NCBI GenBank assembly: GCA_024278725.1
Contig: JAJRSQ010000333.1
Span: 1 to 12,355, forward strand
DNA: 12,355 bases
DNA from: Chloroflexota bacterium
GTDB lineage: Bacteria; Chloroflexota; Anaerolineae; 4572-78
Direction of reading: 5' to 3'
This document shows, piece by piece, positions 6,603-12,355 of this stretch. The notes below the pieces were generated by a model, which searched no databases, was not told the origin of the DNA, and saw only the letters and a program-made list of their open reading frames with translations. Each line of letters begins with the position of its first letter. Within the stretch, counting starts at the first letter, position 1. The position numbers were made by a program, and so were the translations under genes.

Positions 6603-7670
6603 ATGATACCCATTTCAAAGCCGTTCATCGGCGAGGAAGAAAAAACCGGCGTGTTGGCAGTCCTCGAATCGGGCATGCTGGCACAGGGGAAAAAAGTCGC
6701 CGCGCTGGAAGCGGCATTCGCCGCCGTGTGCGAAACCAAACACGCGGTGGCAACCAGCTCCGGCACCACTGCGCTCCATTTGGCGCTGCTGGCGCACGGT
6801 ATCGGCGCGGGGGATGAAGTCATCACCACCCCGTTCACCTTCATCGCCACTGCCAGCAGTATTTTGTTCACCGGCGCGAAACCGGTTTTCGTGGATGTGG
6901 ATGCAGACACCTTCAACCTGAACCCGGCGCTCATCGAACAAGCCATCACCCCGCGCACCAAAGCGATTCTGCCGGTGCATCTGTACGGGCAAATCTGCGA
7001 TATGGACGCCATCCAAAAAATTGCCGAAAAACACGGCTTGGCAATCATCGAAGACGCGGCGCAGGCAGTGGGGGCGACCCGGCACGGCAAAAAGGCGGGC
7101 AGTTTCGGCACAGGCTGTTTCAGCTTGTACGCCACCAAAAACATCATGTCCGCCGAAGGGGGCATCATCACCACCGATGATGACGCCATCGCCGAAACGT
7201 TGCGCATGCTGCGCAACCACGGCATGAAACGTCGCTATTATCACGATATGCTGGGCTACAATTTTCGGATGACCGACCTGCACGCCGCCATCGGGCTGGC
7301 GCAGGTCAACCGGCTGGATAATTTCACCGCCAAACGCCGCGCCAACGCCGAATATCTTTCCGCGCACATCAAAAGCGTCATCACCCCAACGGTGATGGCG
7401 GGGAACGCGCACGTGTGGCATCAATATACCATCCGCGTCACCCATACCGACCGTGACGCCGCCGCAAAACAATTGAACGATGCCGGTATCGGCACGGGCA
7501 TTTTCTATCCCGTCCCCGCGCACCGTCAGGGTTTCATCCGCGAAATTGTGGGCGATGTGCGCCTGCCGGTGACGGAAACGCTGGCGGCAGAGGTCATCTC
7601 GCTGCCGGTGCATCCCCGGCTCACCCCGGCGGATTTGGAGAAAATCGCGGCGGAGGTAAACAAATTATGA
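6603..7670 (+). CDS. wbpE: WbpE-like PLP-dependent UDP-3-keto-GlcNAcA aminotransferase (DegT/DnrJ/EryC1 family)
   Basis: 355 residues from ATG 6603, chosen because the family start IPISKPFIGEEE follows at once and GGAG (6594-6597) sits 5 bases upstream. An in-frame start at 6561 lies inside the intergenic hairpin and is unlikely. Hallmarks: phosphate-binding TSSGTTALHLAL (51-62), TTPFTFIATAS (75-85), PLP-ring residues D151 and Q154 (IIEDAAQAVGA), Schiff-base lysine K179 (FSLYATKNIMSAEGG), and GYNFRMTDLHAAIG (218-231). It should convert the 3-keto sugar made by WbpB into the 3-amino sugar using glutamate. Its stop overlaps the wbpB start by ATGA. Confidence 0.93.
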   Translation: MIPISKPFIGEEEKTGVLAVLESGMLAQGKKVAALEAAFAAVCETKHAVATSSGTTALHLALLAHGIGAGDEVITTPFTFIATASSILFTGAKPVFVDVDADTFNLNPALIEQAITPRTKAILPVHLYGQICDMDAIQKIAEKHGLAIIEDAAQAVGATRHGKKAGSFGTGCFSLYATKNIMSAEGGIITTDDDAIAETLRMLRNHGMKRRYYHDMLGYNFRMTDLHAAIGLAQVNRLDNFTAKRRANAEYLSAHIKSVITPTVMAGNAHVWHQYTIRVTHTDRDAAAKQLNDAGIGTGIFYPVPAHRQGFIREIVGDVRLPVTETLAAEVISLPVHPRLTPADLEKIAAEVNKL

Positions 7671-8668
7671 TGAACGTCGCCGTCATCGGCGTGGGGAGTA
7701 TGGGGAAAAACCACGCCCGCATTTATGCCGACCTGCCCGACGTGCGTTTGGCAGGCGTTGCGGACGCCAACCCCGCCGCCGCCGAAACCGTCGCCGAGCG
7801 CTACCGCACCACCCCGTACACCGACTATCGCGCCATGCTGGACGCGGAAAAACCGGCAGCGGTCAGCATCGTCACCCCCACGGTTGAACACCTGAACGTG
7901 GCGAAAGAAGTCATTGAGCGCGGCATCCATCTGCTCATCGAAAAACCCATCGCCTTTCAGTTGGATGAAGCGCAAAAAATCATCGAACTGGCGCGCGCGG
8001 CAGGGGTCAAACTGATGATTGGACACATCGAGCGCTTCAACCCCGCCATTCAAGCCCTGAAATCGCGTTTGGACGCGGGGGAACTGGGGCGCGTCTTTCA
8101 GATTGATGCGCGGCGGCAGGGACCTTTCCCCGCGCGGGTGAAAGATGTCGGCGTGGTGATTGATTTGGCGGTGCATGATTTGGACATCATGCGCTACCTC
8201 ACCGGCGCGGACGTGCGACGGGTCTTCGCCGAAACGGAACGGCGCATCCACAGCACCTATGAAGATTTGCTGGAAGGGCTGGTGCGGTTTGAAGATGGTA
8301 CGGTCGGCACACTCGCCATCAACTGGCTCACCCCCACCAAAATCCGCGAGCTGGTCGTCACGGGTGAAAAAGGGATGTTCCGCGCCGATTACCTGACGCA
8401 GGATTTGTATTTTTACGAAAACGCCACCGCTACCGCCGGCGGCTGGGACGCCCTGCGCATCCTGCGCGGGGTGAGCGAGGGTCGGATGGTGCGCTATGTG
8501 GTGCGCAAACAGGAACCGCTGCGCGCCGAGTTGGAAGCCTTCATCAGCGCGGTGGCAAACGACCTCCCCGCGCCCGTCAGTGGCGAGGACGGATTGCAGG
8601 CGCTGATACTGGCGCAAGCGCTGGTCAAAGCGGGGCAAACCTACACCGTGGTGCAAATGAACGGGTGA
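7667..8668 (+). CDS. wbpB: WbpB-like Gfo/Idh/MocA oxidoreductase (UDP-GlcNAc(A) 3-dehydrogenase)
   Basis: 333 residues. The N-terminal Rossmann fold has GVGSMG (8-13). EKP (92-94), GHIERFNP (119-126) and DLAVHDLDIM (166-175) with H170 are the family's substrate-side motifs. The enzyme should oxidise C3 of UDP-GlcNAcA with NAD; in characterised WbpB the cofactor is recycled with 2-oxoglutarate, coupled to WbpE. The GHIERFNP signature also occurs in UDP-GlcNAc 3-dehydrogenases (GnnA type), so non-carboxylated UDP-GlcNAc is an alternative substrate. The linked wbpA favours the uronate. A strong GGAGGT (7652-7657) precedes the start, and there is ATGA overlap with wbpE. Confidence 0.88.
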   Translation: MMNVAVIGVGSMGKNHARIYADLPDVRLAGVADANPAAAETVAERYRTTPYTDYRAMLDAEKPAAVSIVTPTVEHLNVAKEVIERGIHLLIEKPIAFQLDEAQKIIELARAAGVKLMIGHIERFNPAIQALKSRLDAGELGRVFQIDARRQGPFPARVKDVGVVIDLAVHDLDIMRYLTGADVRRVFAETERRIHSTYEDLLEGLVRFEDGTVGTLAINWLTPTKIRELVVTGEKGMFRADYLTQDLYFYENATATAGGWDALRILRGVSEGRMVRYVVRKQEPLRAELEAFISAVANDLPAPVSGEDGLQALILAQALVKAGQTYTVVQMNG

Positions 8669-8673
8669 AACCT

Positions 8674-8991
8674 ATGATTTCTGATGAACTGATTGCGCAA
8701 GCTGTTGCCCGGTTGGTTGAAGCCGCCCATCCTCAAAAGATTATTCTATTCGGGTCTTACGCACGAGGAGACGCAGGCAGACAATCGGATTTGGATTTCC
8801 TGGTCGTGCAGCAAACCGTCAAAAATCGTCGTAAAACAATGGTGCGGTTGCAAGACGCCTTGCGGTCACTGTATGTACCCGCGGATATTCTGGTCGCCAG
8901 TCAAGCCCAATTTGATGAATGGGCAGATGTACCCGGAACAGTTTTTTACGAAGCAAAAAATGAAGGGATTGTCGCTTATGACAGCGCGTAA
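8674..8991 (+). CDS. Minimal nucleotidyltransferase (MntA-like), pair 1
   Basis: 105 residues. Core motif GSYARGDAGRQSDLDFLVV (27-45) gives the GSX10DXD signature with D39 and D41; D71 (PADILVAS) fits the third metal-binding aspartate, so the active site looks complete. Proteins of this family partner with HEPN proteins; several act as antitoxins that transfer AMP to the HEPN partner. I chose ATG 8674, five bases after wbpB, because GGTGA lies 5 bases upstream. A GTG at 8665 overlapping the wbpB stop (GTGA) is a real alternative and would add three residues. The HEPN gene follows with a 14-base overlap. Confidence 0.88.
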   Translation: MISDELIAQAVARLVEAAHPQKIILFGSYARGDAGRQSDLDFLVVQQTVKNRRKTMVRLQDALRSLYVPADILVASQAQFDEWADVPGTVFYEAKNEGIVAYDSA

Positions 8992-9370
8992 ATTTGCCCG
9001 GAAATTGCTCTCCAAAGCCGAGCAAGATTTGCTGGTGCTAAAAAAGTTACAGGCTGACCCGGACATCACCACTGAAATTTTGGGCTTTCACGCCCAACAA
9101 GCCGCCGAAAAAATGCTGAAAGCGGTGCTGGCAGCGCGGCAAATCAGGTTTCCATTCACTCACCGGCTCACCGAATTGATTGATGCCATCAAAAATACGG
9201 GGACACCCTTCCCGCAGGAATTTGAAGCGTTGCGCTATTTAACCCCTTTTGCGGTTGAATTTCGCTATGATTTTCTGGGGGACGATGATGAAGATTTTGA
9301 CGCCTCAGCCACAATCACACTGCTTGAAGATTTTCGTGAATGGGTTATCCCGCTCACCGAGATAAAATAA
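8978..9370 (+). CDS. HEPN-domain protein (PF05168 type), pair 1
   Basis: 130 residues from ATG 8978, with AAGGGA (8963-8968) 9 bases upstream; an in-frame ATG at 8960 would add six residues. The helical HEPN signature is clear: FHAQQAAEKMLKAVLAARQI (37-56), then RFPFTH (57-62), which satisfies the RX4H ribonuclease motif. The residue pattern after the His is RL rather than XY, so the tyrosine AMPylated in HepT toxins is absent. It is probably an RNase-type toxin or an effector controlled by the upstream nucleotidyltransferase, with which it overlaps. It is locally AT-richer than its neighbours (25 G/C of 60 at 9241-9300). Its TAA shares one base with the wbpA ATG. Confidence 0.87.
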   Translation: MTARKFARKLLSKAEQDLLVLKKLQADPDITTEILGFHAQQAAEKMLKAVLAARQIRFPFTHRLTELIDAIKNTGTPFPQEFEALRYLTPFAVEFRYDFLGDDDEDFDASATITLLEDFREWVIPLTEIK

Positions 9371-10692
9371 TGACGAATAACAATTTACACGCACGCATTC
9401 AAAATAAAAGCGCGAAGGTTGCCATCATTGGGTTGGGATATGTCGGGTTGCCGGTGGCATGTATTTTCGCCGAAGCGGGGTTCGATGTGCTGGGGGTGGA
9501 TGTCAACACCGCGCGCATCGAAAAAATCAACGCCGGGCAATCGCCCATTGAGGGGGATGAGCCGGGACTGGCAGAATTGCTCGCCACCGTTGTGGCGGCG
9601 GGGAAGCTCCGCGCTACCGCCGATTACGCCACATTGGCAGACGTGGACATCGTTTTGGTGGCGGTGGACACGCCGGTGGACGACAACAACCAGCCCCGGT
9701 ATGTCGCGCTGAAAGGGGCAATGACCGATTTGGGGCGGGTCATCACCCCCGGCACGCTGGTGGTGGTGGAATCCACCATCGCCCCCGGCACGATGGGCAC
9801 CGTGGTGCGCCCCATTTTAGAAGCGCAATCAGGGCTGAAAGCCAACCGCGATTTTTACATCGGCGCGTGTCCGGAACGGGTGATGCCCGGAAAATTGCTG
9901 GCAAACCTGCGGCGGATGAGCCGTGTCTGCGGCGGCGGCACACCCGAAACCGCGCAACTGATGGTTGAATTCTATCGAAATGTGGTGCAGGCAGAACTGG
10001 ACACCGCCGACATCATCACCGCCGAGTTGGTGAAAACCACCGAAAACGCCTATCGGGACGTGCAGATTGCCTTCGCCAATGAAGTGGCAAAAATCTGCGA
10101 AATCAACGGCGCGGATGTGTGGAAAGTGCGTGCGCTGGTCAACAAAAGTCCCGGTCGGAACATGCACCAGCCCGGCGCGGGCGTCGGCGGGCACTGCATC
10201 CCCAAAGACCCGTGGCTGCTGGCGTACTCGGCGCAAGACCACGTGCCATTGCATCTCATCCCCGCGGCGCGTGCAGTGAACGAAAGCATGCCCGGTCACG
10301 TGGCGGAGCTGACATTGCGCGCGTTGAAAAATGCGTCGGTGCGGGCATCGAAAGCGAAAATCGCCGTGCTGGGCTACGCCTATCTGGAAAACAGCGACGA
10401 CACCCGGCACAGTCCTACCGTCGCGTTGATGGCACACCTGCAAAACATGGTGACGGAATTGCGCATTCACGACCCGTGGGTGAAACCCTATCGCACCGAT
10501 TTATGGAAAACCGTGTCGGGATGTGATGCGGTGGTGCTGATGGTGAAACATGATGCCTACCGCAATTTGGATTTCGCTCGGCTGAAAGCCCTGCTGCGCA
10601 CCCCGATTCTGGTGGACGGGCGCGGATTTTTCGACCCGCAAACAGTCATATCGGCAGGACTAATTTACCACGGCGTGGGGAGGGGTGGATGA
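9370..10692 (+). CDS. wbpA: WbpA-like UDP-N-acetylglucosamine 6-dehydrogenase
   Basis: 440 residues, typical for UDP-sugar dehydrogenases. The NAD-binding motif GLGYVG is at 21-26. Family motifs are VAVDTPVD (97-104), VVVESTIAPGTM (131-142), GACPERVMPGK (165-175), K222 in ELVKTTENAYRD, catalytic C276 in GVGGHCIPKDPWLL, and GYAYLENSDDTRHSP (335-349) in the C-terminal sugar-binding domain. It should oxidise C6 of UDP-GlcNAc to the uronate in two NAD-dependent steps, the first step of the pathway here. Sequence alone does not separate it firmly from WecC-type UDP-ManNAc dehydrogenases; the wbpD/E/B neighbours favour WbpA. ATG 9370 overlaps the HEPN stop by one base and has only a weak ribosome site. 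It is flanked on both sides by nucleotidyltransferase/HEPN pairs. Confidence 0.9.
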   Translation: MTNNNLHARIQNKSAKVAIIGLGYVGLPVACIFAEAGFDVLGVDVNTARIEKINAGQSPIEGDEPGLAELLATVVAAGKLRATADYATLADVDIVLVAVDTPVDDNNQPRYVALKGAMTDLGRVITPGTLVVVESTIAPGTMGTVVRPILEAQSGLKANRDFYIGACPERVMPGKLLANLRRMSRVCGGGTPETAQLMVEFYRNVVQAELDTADIITAELVKTTENAYRDVQIAFANEVAKICEINGADVWKVRALVNKSPGRNMHQPGAGVGGHCIPKDPWLLAYSAQDHVPLHLIPAARAVNESMPGHVAELTLRALKNASVRASKAKIAVLGYAYLENSDDTRHSPTVALMAHLQNMVTELRIHDPWVKPYRTDLWKTVSGCDAVVLMVKHDAYRNLDFARLKALLRTPILVDGRGFFDPQTVISAGLIYHGVGRGG

Positions 10693-10991
10693 AACCGGAT
10701 GAGGTTAAACAAGCCATCATCAAAACACTGCAAGCCGATGGCGAAGCGCTGAATGGGTACACTGTGGTACTCTTTGGTTCTCGCGCCTCCCAAAATCCCC
10801 ATCCCCGCTCGGATTTTGACGTCGGTGTGATTGGAGAAAAACCATTGCCCTTGTCGATATTTTATCACATTGAAACGCAATTCGATGAAATTGAAACTTT
10901 ATACACGATTGACTGGGTTGATTTAACCCAAACAACCCCCTCATTTCGTGACGAAGCCTTGAAACAAATCGAGGTGCTGTATGAAGGCTGA
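10689..10991 (+). CDS. Minimal nucleotidyltransferase (HI0073/MntA-like), pair 2
   Basis: 100 residues. FGSRASQNPHPRSDFDVGVI (29-48) carries the GSX10DXD signature with D42 and D44, and D78 (IDWVDLT) supplies the third aspartate. The GGAGG at 10679-10683 sits 5 bases before the ATG, which overlaps the wbpA stop by ATGA. The following gene is its usual substrate-binding partner and overlaps by 11 bases. It probably adenylylates and neutralises that partner. It is clearly AT-richer than wbpA: 20 G/C of 60 at 10861-10920 against 37 of 60 at 10201-10260. This suggests separate acquisition. It is a different lineage from the nucleotidyltransferase of pair 1. Confidence 0.88.
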   Translation: MKPDEVKQAIIKTLQADGEALNGYTVVLFGSRASQNPHPRSDFDVGVIGEKPLPLSIFYHIETQFDEIETLYTIDWVDLTQTTPSFRDEALKQIEVLYEG

Positions 10992-11373
10992 AAAATTTGT
11001 AACTGACTTTTCCACCGCTGTATCGCGGTTGGAAGAAGCGCTGTCCACCCCCGCTGACACCGATTTATTGCGTGCAGGGTGCATTCAGTATTTTGAATTT
11101 TGTTTTGAATTGGCATGGAAAAGCATAAAAACCATCGGCGAAGCGGAAGGACTGGAAAGCTGTCAATCACCCAAACGGTGTTTGAAACAAGCCTTTTCCC
11201 TGGGGTGGATTGACGATGAAGCGGTGTGGTTGGCTATGTTAGCCGCGCGGAATCAAATGTCACATACATACAATGCAGAACAAGCGTTGCGTATTTATGA
11301 TAGTTTGCCATCATTTTTACCTGCTTTACACCATCTGACACACAAATTACAGCAGGAACTTGAAATTTTATGA
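10981..11373 (+). CDS. HI0074/HepT-like nucleotidyltransferase substrate-binding protein, pair 2
   Basis: 130 residues, all helical in character. LRAGCIQYFEFCFELAWKSI (30-49) and QAFSLGWIDDEAVWLAMLAA (70-89) are typical of the HI0074 family (PF08780). RNQMSHTYN (90-98) supplies R90-X4-H95-X-Y97, the full RX4HXY motif of HEPN toxins; in characterised HepT/MntA systems the tyrosine receives AMP from the nucleotidyltransferase. It is therefore probably a toxin RNase held inactive by the upstream partner. GAGGTG (10971-10976) inside the partner gene gives the start. Its stop overlaps wbpI by ATGA, keeping the operon continuous. Confidence 0.87.
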   Translation: MKAEKFVTDFSTAVSRLEEALSTPADTDLLRAGCIQYFEFCFELAWKSIKTIGEAEGLESCQSPKRCLKQAFSLGWIDDEAVWLAMLAARNQMSHTYNAEQALRIYDSLPSFLPALHHLTHKLQQELEIL

Positions 11374-12355
11374 AAATTGTAACCATTGTCGGGGCGCGCC
11401 CGCAATTCATCAAAGCGGCAGCCGTCAGCCGAAAACTACGTCAAAAACACACCGAAATTCTGGTGCACACCGGACAACATTATGACGACAACATGTCCGC
11501 CATCTTTTTTGACGAATTGGGCATTCCCGCGCCGGAATATAACTTGGGTATCGGGTCGGGGTTGCACGGGGCACAAACGGGCGCGATGCTGGCAGAAATT
11601 GAAAAGGTGTTGCTGGCGGAAAAACCCGACCGGCTGCTGGTGTATGGGGATACCAACTCAACCATAGCGGGCGCGTTGGCGGCGACGAAACTGCATATCC
11701 CCGTGGCGCACGTTGAAGCCGGATTGCGTTCATTCAACCGCCGTATGCCGGAGGAAATTAATCGCGTGCTGACCGACCATATTTCGGATTTGCTGCTGTG
11801 TCCCAGCCAAACCGCGGTGGACAATCTGGCGGCGGAAGGCATTACCGACGGGGTGCATCTGGTGGGTGACGTGATGTTTGACGCGCTCATGTACGCGGTC
11901 AAACGCGCCGAAGCCGGATCTCGCATTTTAGAAACGCTGGGATTGCAACCGAAGCGCTACCTGCTGGCAACCGTCCACCGCGCGGAAAACACCGACGACC
12001 CGGCGAAACTGCGGGCAATCTTCGACGCATTCGCGGCGATTGATGAACCCATCGTCTTGCCCTTGCATCCCCGCACCGCCAAAATGCTGGACAAATTCAA
12101 CCTGAAACCTGAAACAGAAACCCTGAAACTCATCGAGCCGGTGGGGTATCTGGATATGGCGACACTGACGCAATCCGCGCGGATGGTCATCACCGATTCG
12201 GGTGGGTTACAGAAAGAAGCATACTGGCTGAACGTCCCGTGCATCACCCTGCGCCACGACACCGAGTGGCCCGAAACAGTTGTCGCGGGCTGGAACGTAC
12301 TCGTCGGCGCAAACGGGGGGCGGATCGTGGATGCCGTGCGCGGCTTCGCCACGCC
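11370..12355 (+). CDS. wbpI: WbpI-like non-hydrolysing UDP-sugar 2-epimerase (3' end beyond window)
   Basis: I translated from ATG 11370 and found 328 codons without a stop; family members usually have about 355-380, so a short C-terminal piece is missing. Motifs: GARPQFIKAAAVSR (8-21), VHTGQHYDDNMS (32-43), VYGDTNSTIAGALAA (91-105, D94), HVEAGLRSFNRRMPEEINR (114-132), ATVHRAEN (200-207, H203), LPLHPRT (230-236) and ITDSGGLQKEA (274-284). QFIKAAAVSR and the HYDDNMS pattern fit WbpI better than WecB. It should invert C2 of UDP-GlcNAc(3NAc)A to give UDP-ManNAc(3NAc)A. The start overlaps the pair 2 HEPN gene by ATGA. Residues 243-253 carry a heptad DNA repeat in a variable stretch. Confidence 0.9.
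   Translation, partial: MKIVTIVGARPQFIKAAAVSRKLRQKHTEILVHTGQHYDDNMSAIFFDELGIPAPEYNLGIGSGLHGAQTGAMLAEIEKVLLAEKPDRLLVYGDTNSTIAGALAATKLHIPVAHVEAGLRSFNRRMPEEINRVLTDHISDLLLCPSQTAVDNLAAEGITDGVHLVGDVMFDALMYAVKRAEAGSRILETLGLQPKRYLLATVHRAENTDDPAKLRAIFDAFAAIDEPIVLPLHPRTAKMLDKFNLKPETETLKLIEPVGYLDMATLTQSARMVITDSGGLQKEAYWLNVPCITLRHDTEWPETVVAGWNVLVGANGGRIVDAVRGFAT
12101..12129 (+). repeat. CTGAAAC heptad repeats inside wbpI
   Basis: CCTGAAAC occurs at 12101-12108, 12108-12115 and 12122-12129, with a partial GAAACCC unit between. The units encode LKPETETLK in frame, between the conserved HPRT and PVGY motifs. The heptad resembles TGAAACG units in the intergenic hairpin at 6555-6568. It may be a repeat tolerated in a surface loop, or chance. 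Confidence 0.5.

Noticed and set aside
6615..7613. Minus-strand frame of 332 codons opposite wbpE
   Set aside because: Antisense shadow of a clear PLP aminotransferase; His/Gly/Asp-rich with no domain.
9370..12355. wbpA and wbpI as a WecC/WecB pair making only UDP-ManNAcA
   Set aside because: Not excluded biochemically, but the epimerase motifs (QFIKAAAVSR, HYDDNMS) fit WbpI, and the linked 3-dehydrogenase, aminotransferase and N-acetyltransferase complete the diacetamido-uronate route.

Overview
The window reads as chromosomal DNA of a free-living bacterium, most likely a Chloroflexota member (Anaerolineae or a relative). This is inference, not a database result. It rests on a Hanks-type kinase joined to a beta-propeller through a Thr/Pro/Asn linker, a large secreted lamin-tail protein with PT-rich linkers, GC-rich coding DNA, and intergenic remnants built from ATTCGTG and GTAGGGGCGACCC-like units.

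The layout is two divergent blocks around a compact two-way promoter region (5354-5486). The left block is on the minus strand. It holds a membrane Ser/Thr kinase with an extracellular TolB-like propeller (5353-2921), then a secreted multidomain protein (2758 to beyond base 1). That protein carries a carbohydrate-binding-like region, lamin-tail domain 1, a PHP-like fold that has lost its metal ligands, lamin-tail domain 2 and an OB-fold-like domain.

The right block is a tightly packed plus-strand operon from 5487 to beyond 12355. It starts with a MarR-type EPS-associated regulator. The five enzymes that follow match the pathway UDP-GlcNAc -> UDP-GlcNAcA -> UDP-GlcNAc(3N)A -> UDP-GlcNAc(3NAc)A -> UDP-ManNAc(3NAc)A: wbpD, wbpE, wbpB, wbpA and wbpI (the last cut by the window edge). 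The product would be a di-N-acetylated hexuronic acid for a surface polysaccharide or glycan.

The most unusual feature is that wbpA is bracketed by two non-homologous nucleotidyltransferase/HEPN gene pairs of toxin-antitoxin type (8674-9370 and 10689-11373). Both are stitched into the operon by start/stop overlaps or a gap of only 5 bases. The second pair has the full RX4HXY motif known from HepT toxins; the first lacks the tyrosine. No tRNA, rRNA, CRISPR array, transposase or attachment site was seen, and no gap longer than 300 bases lacks a gene.
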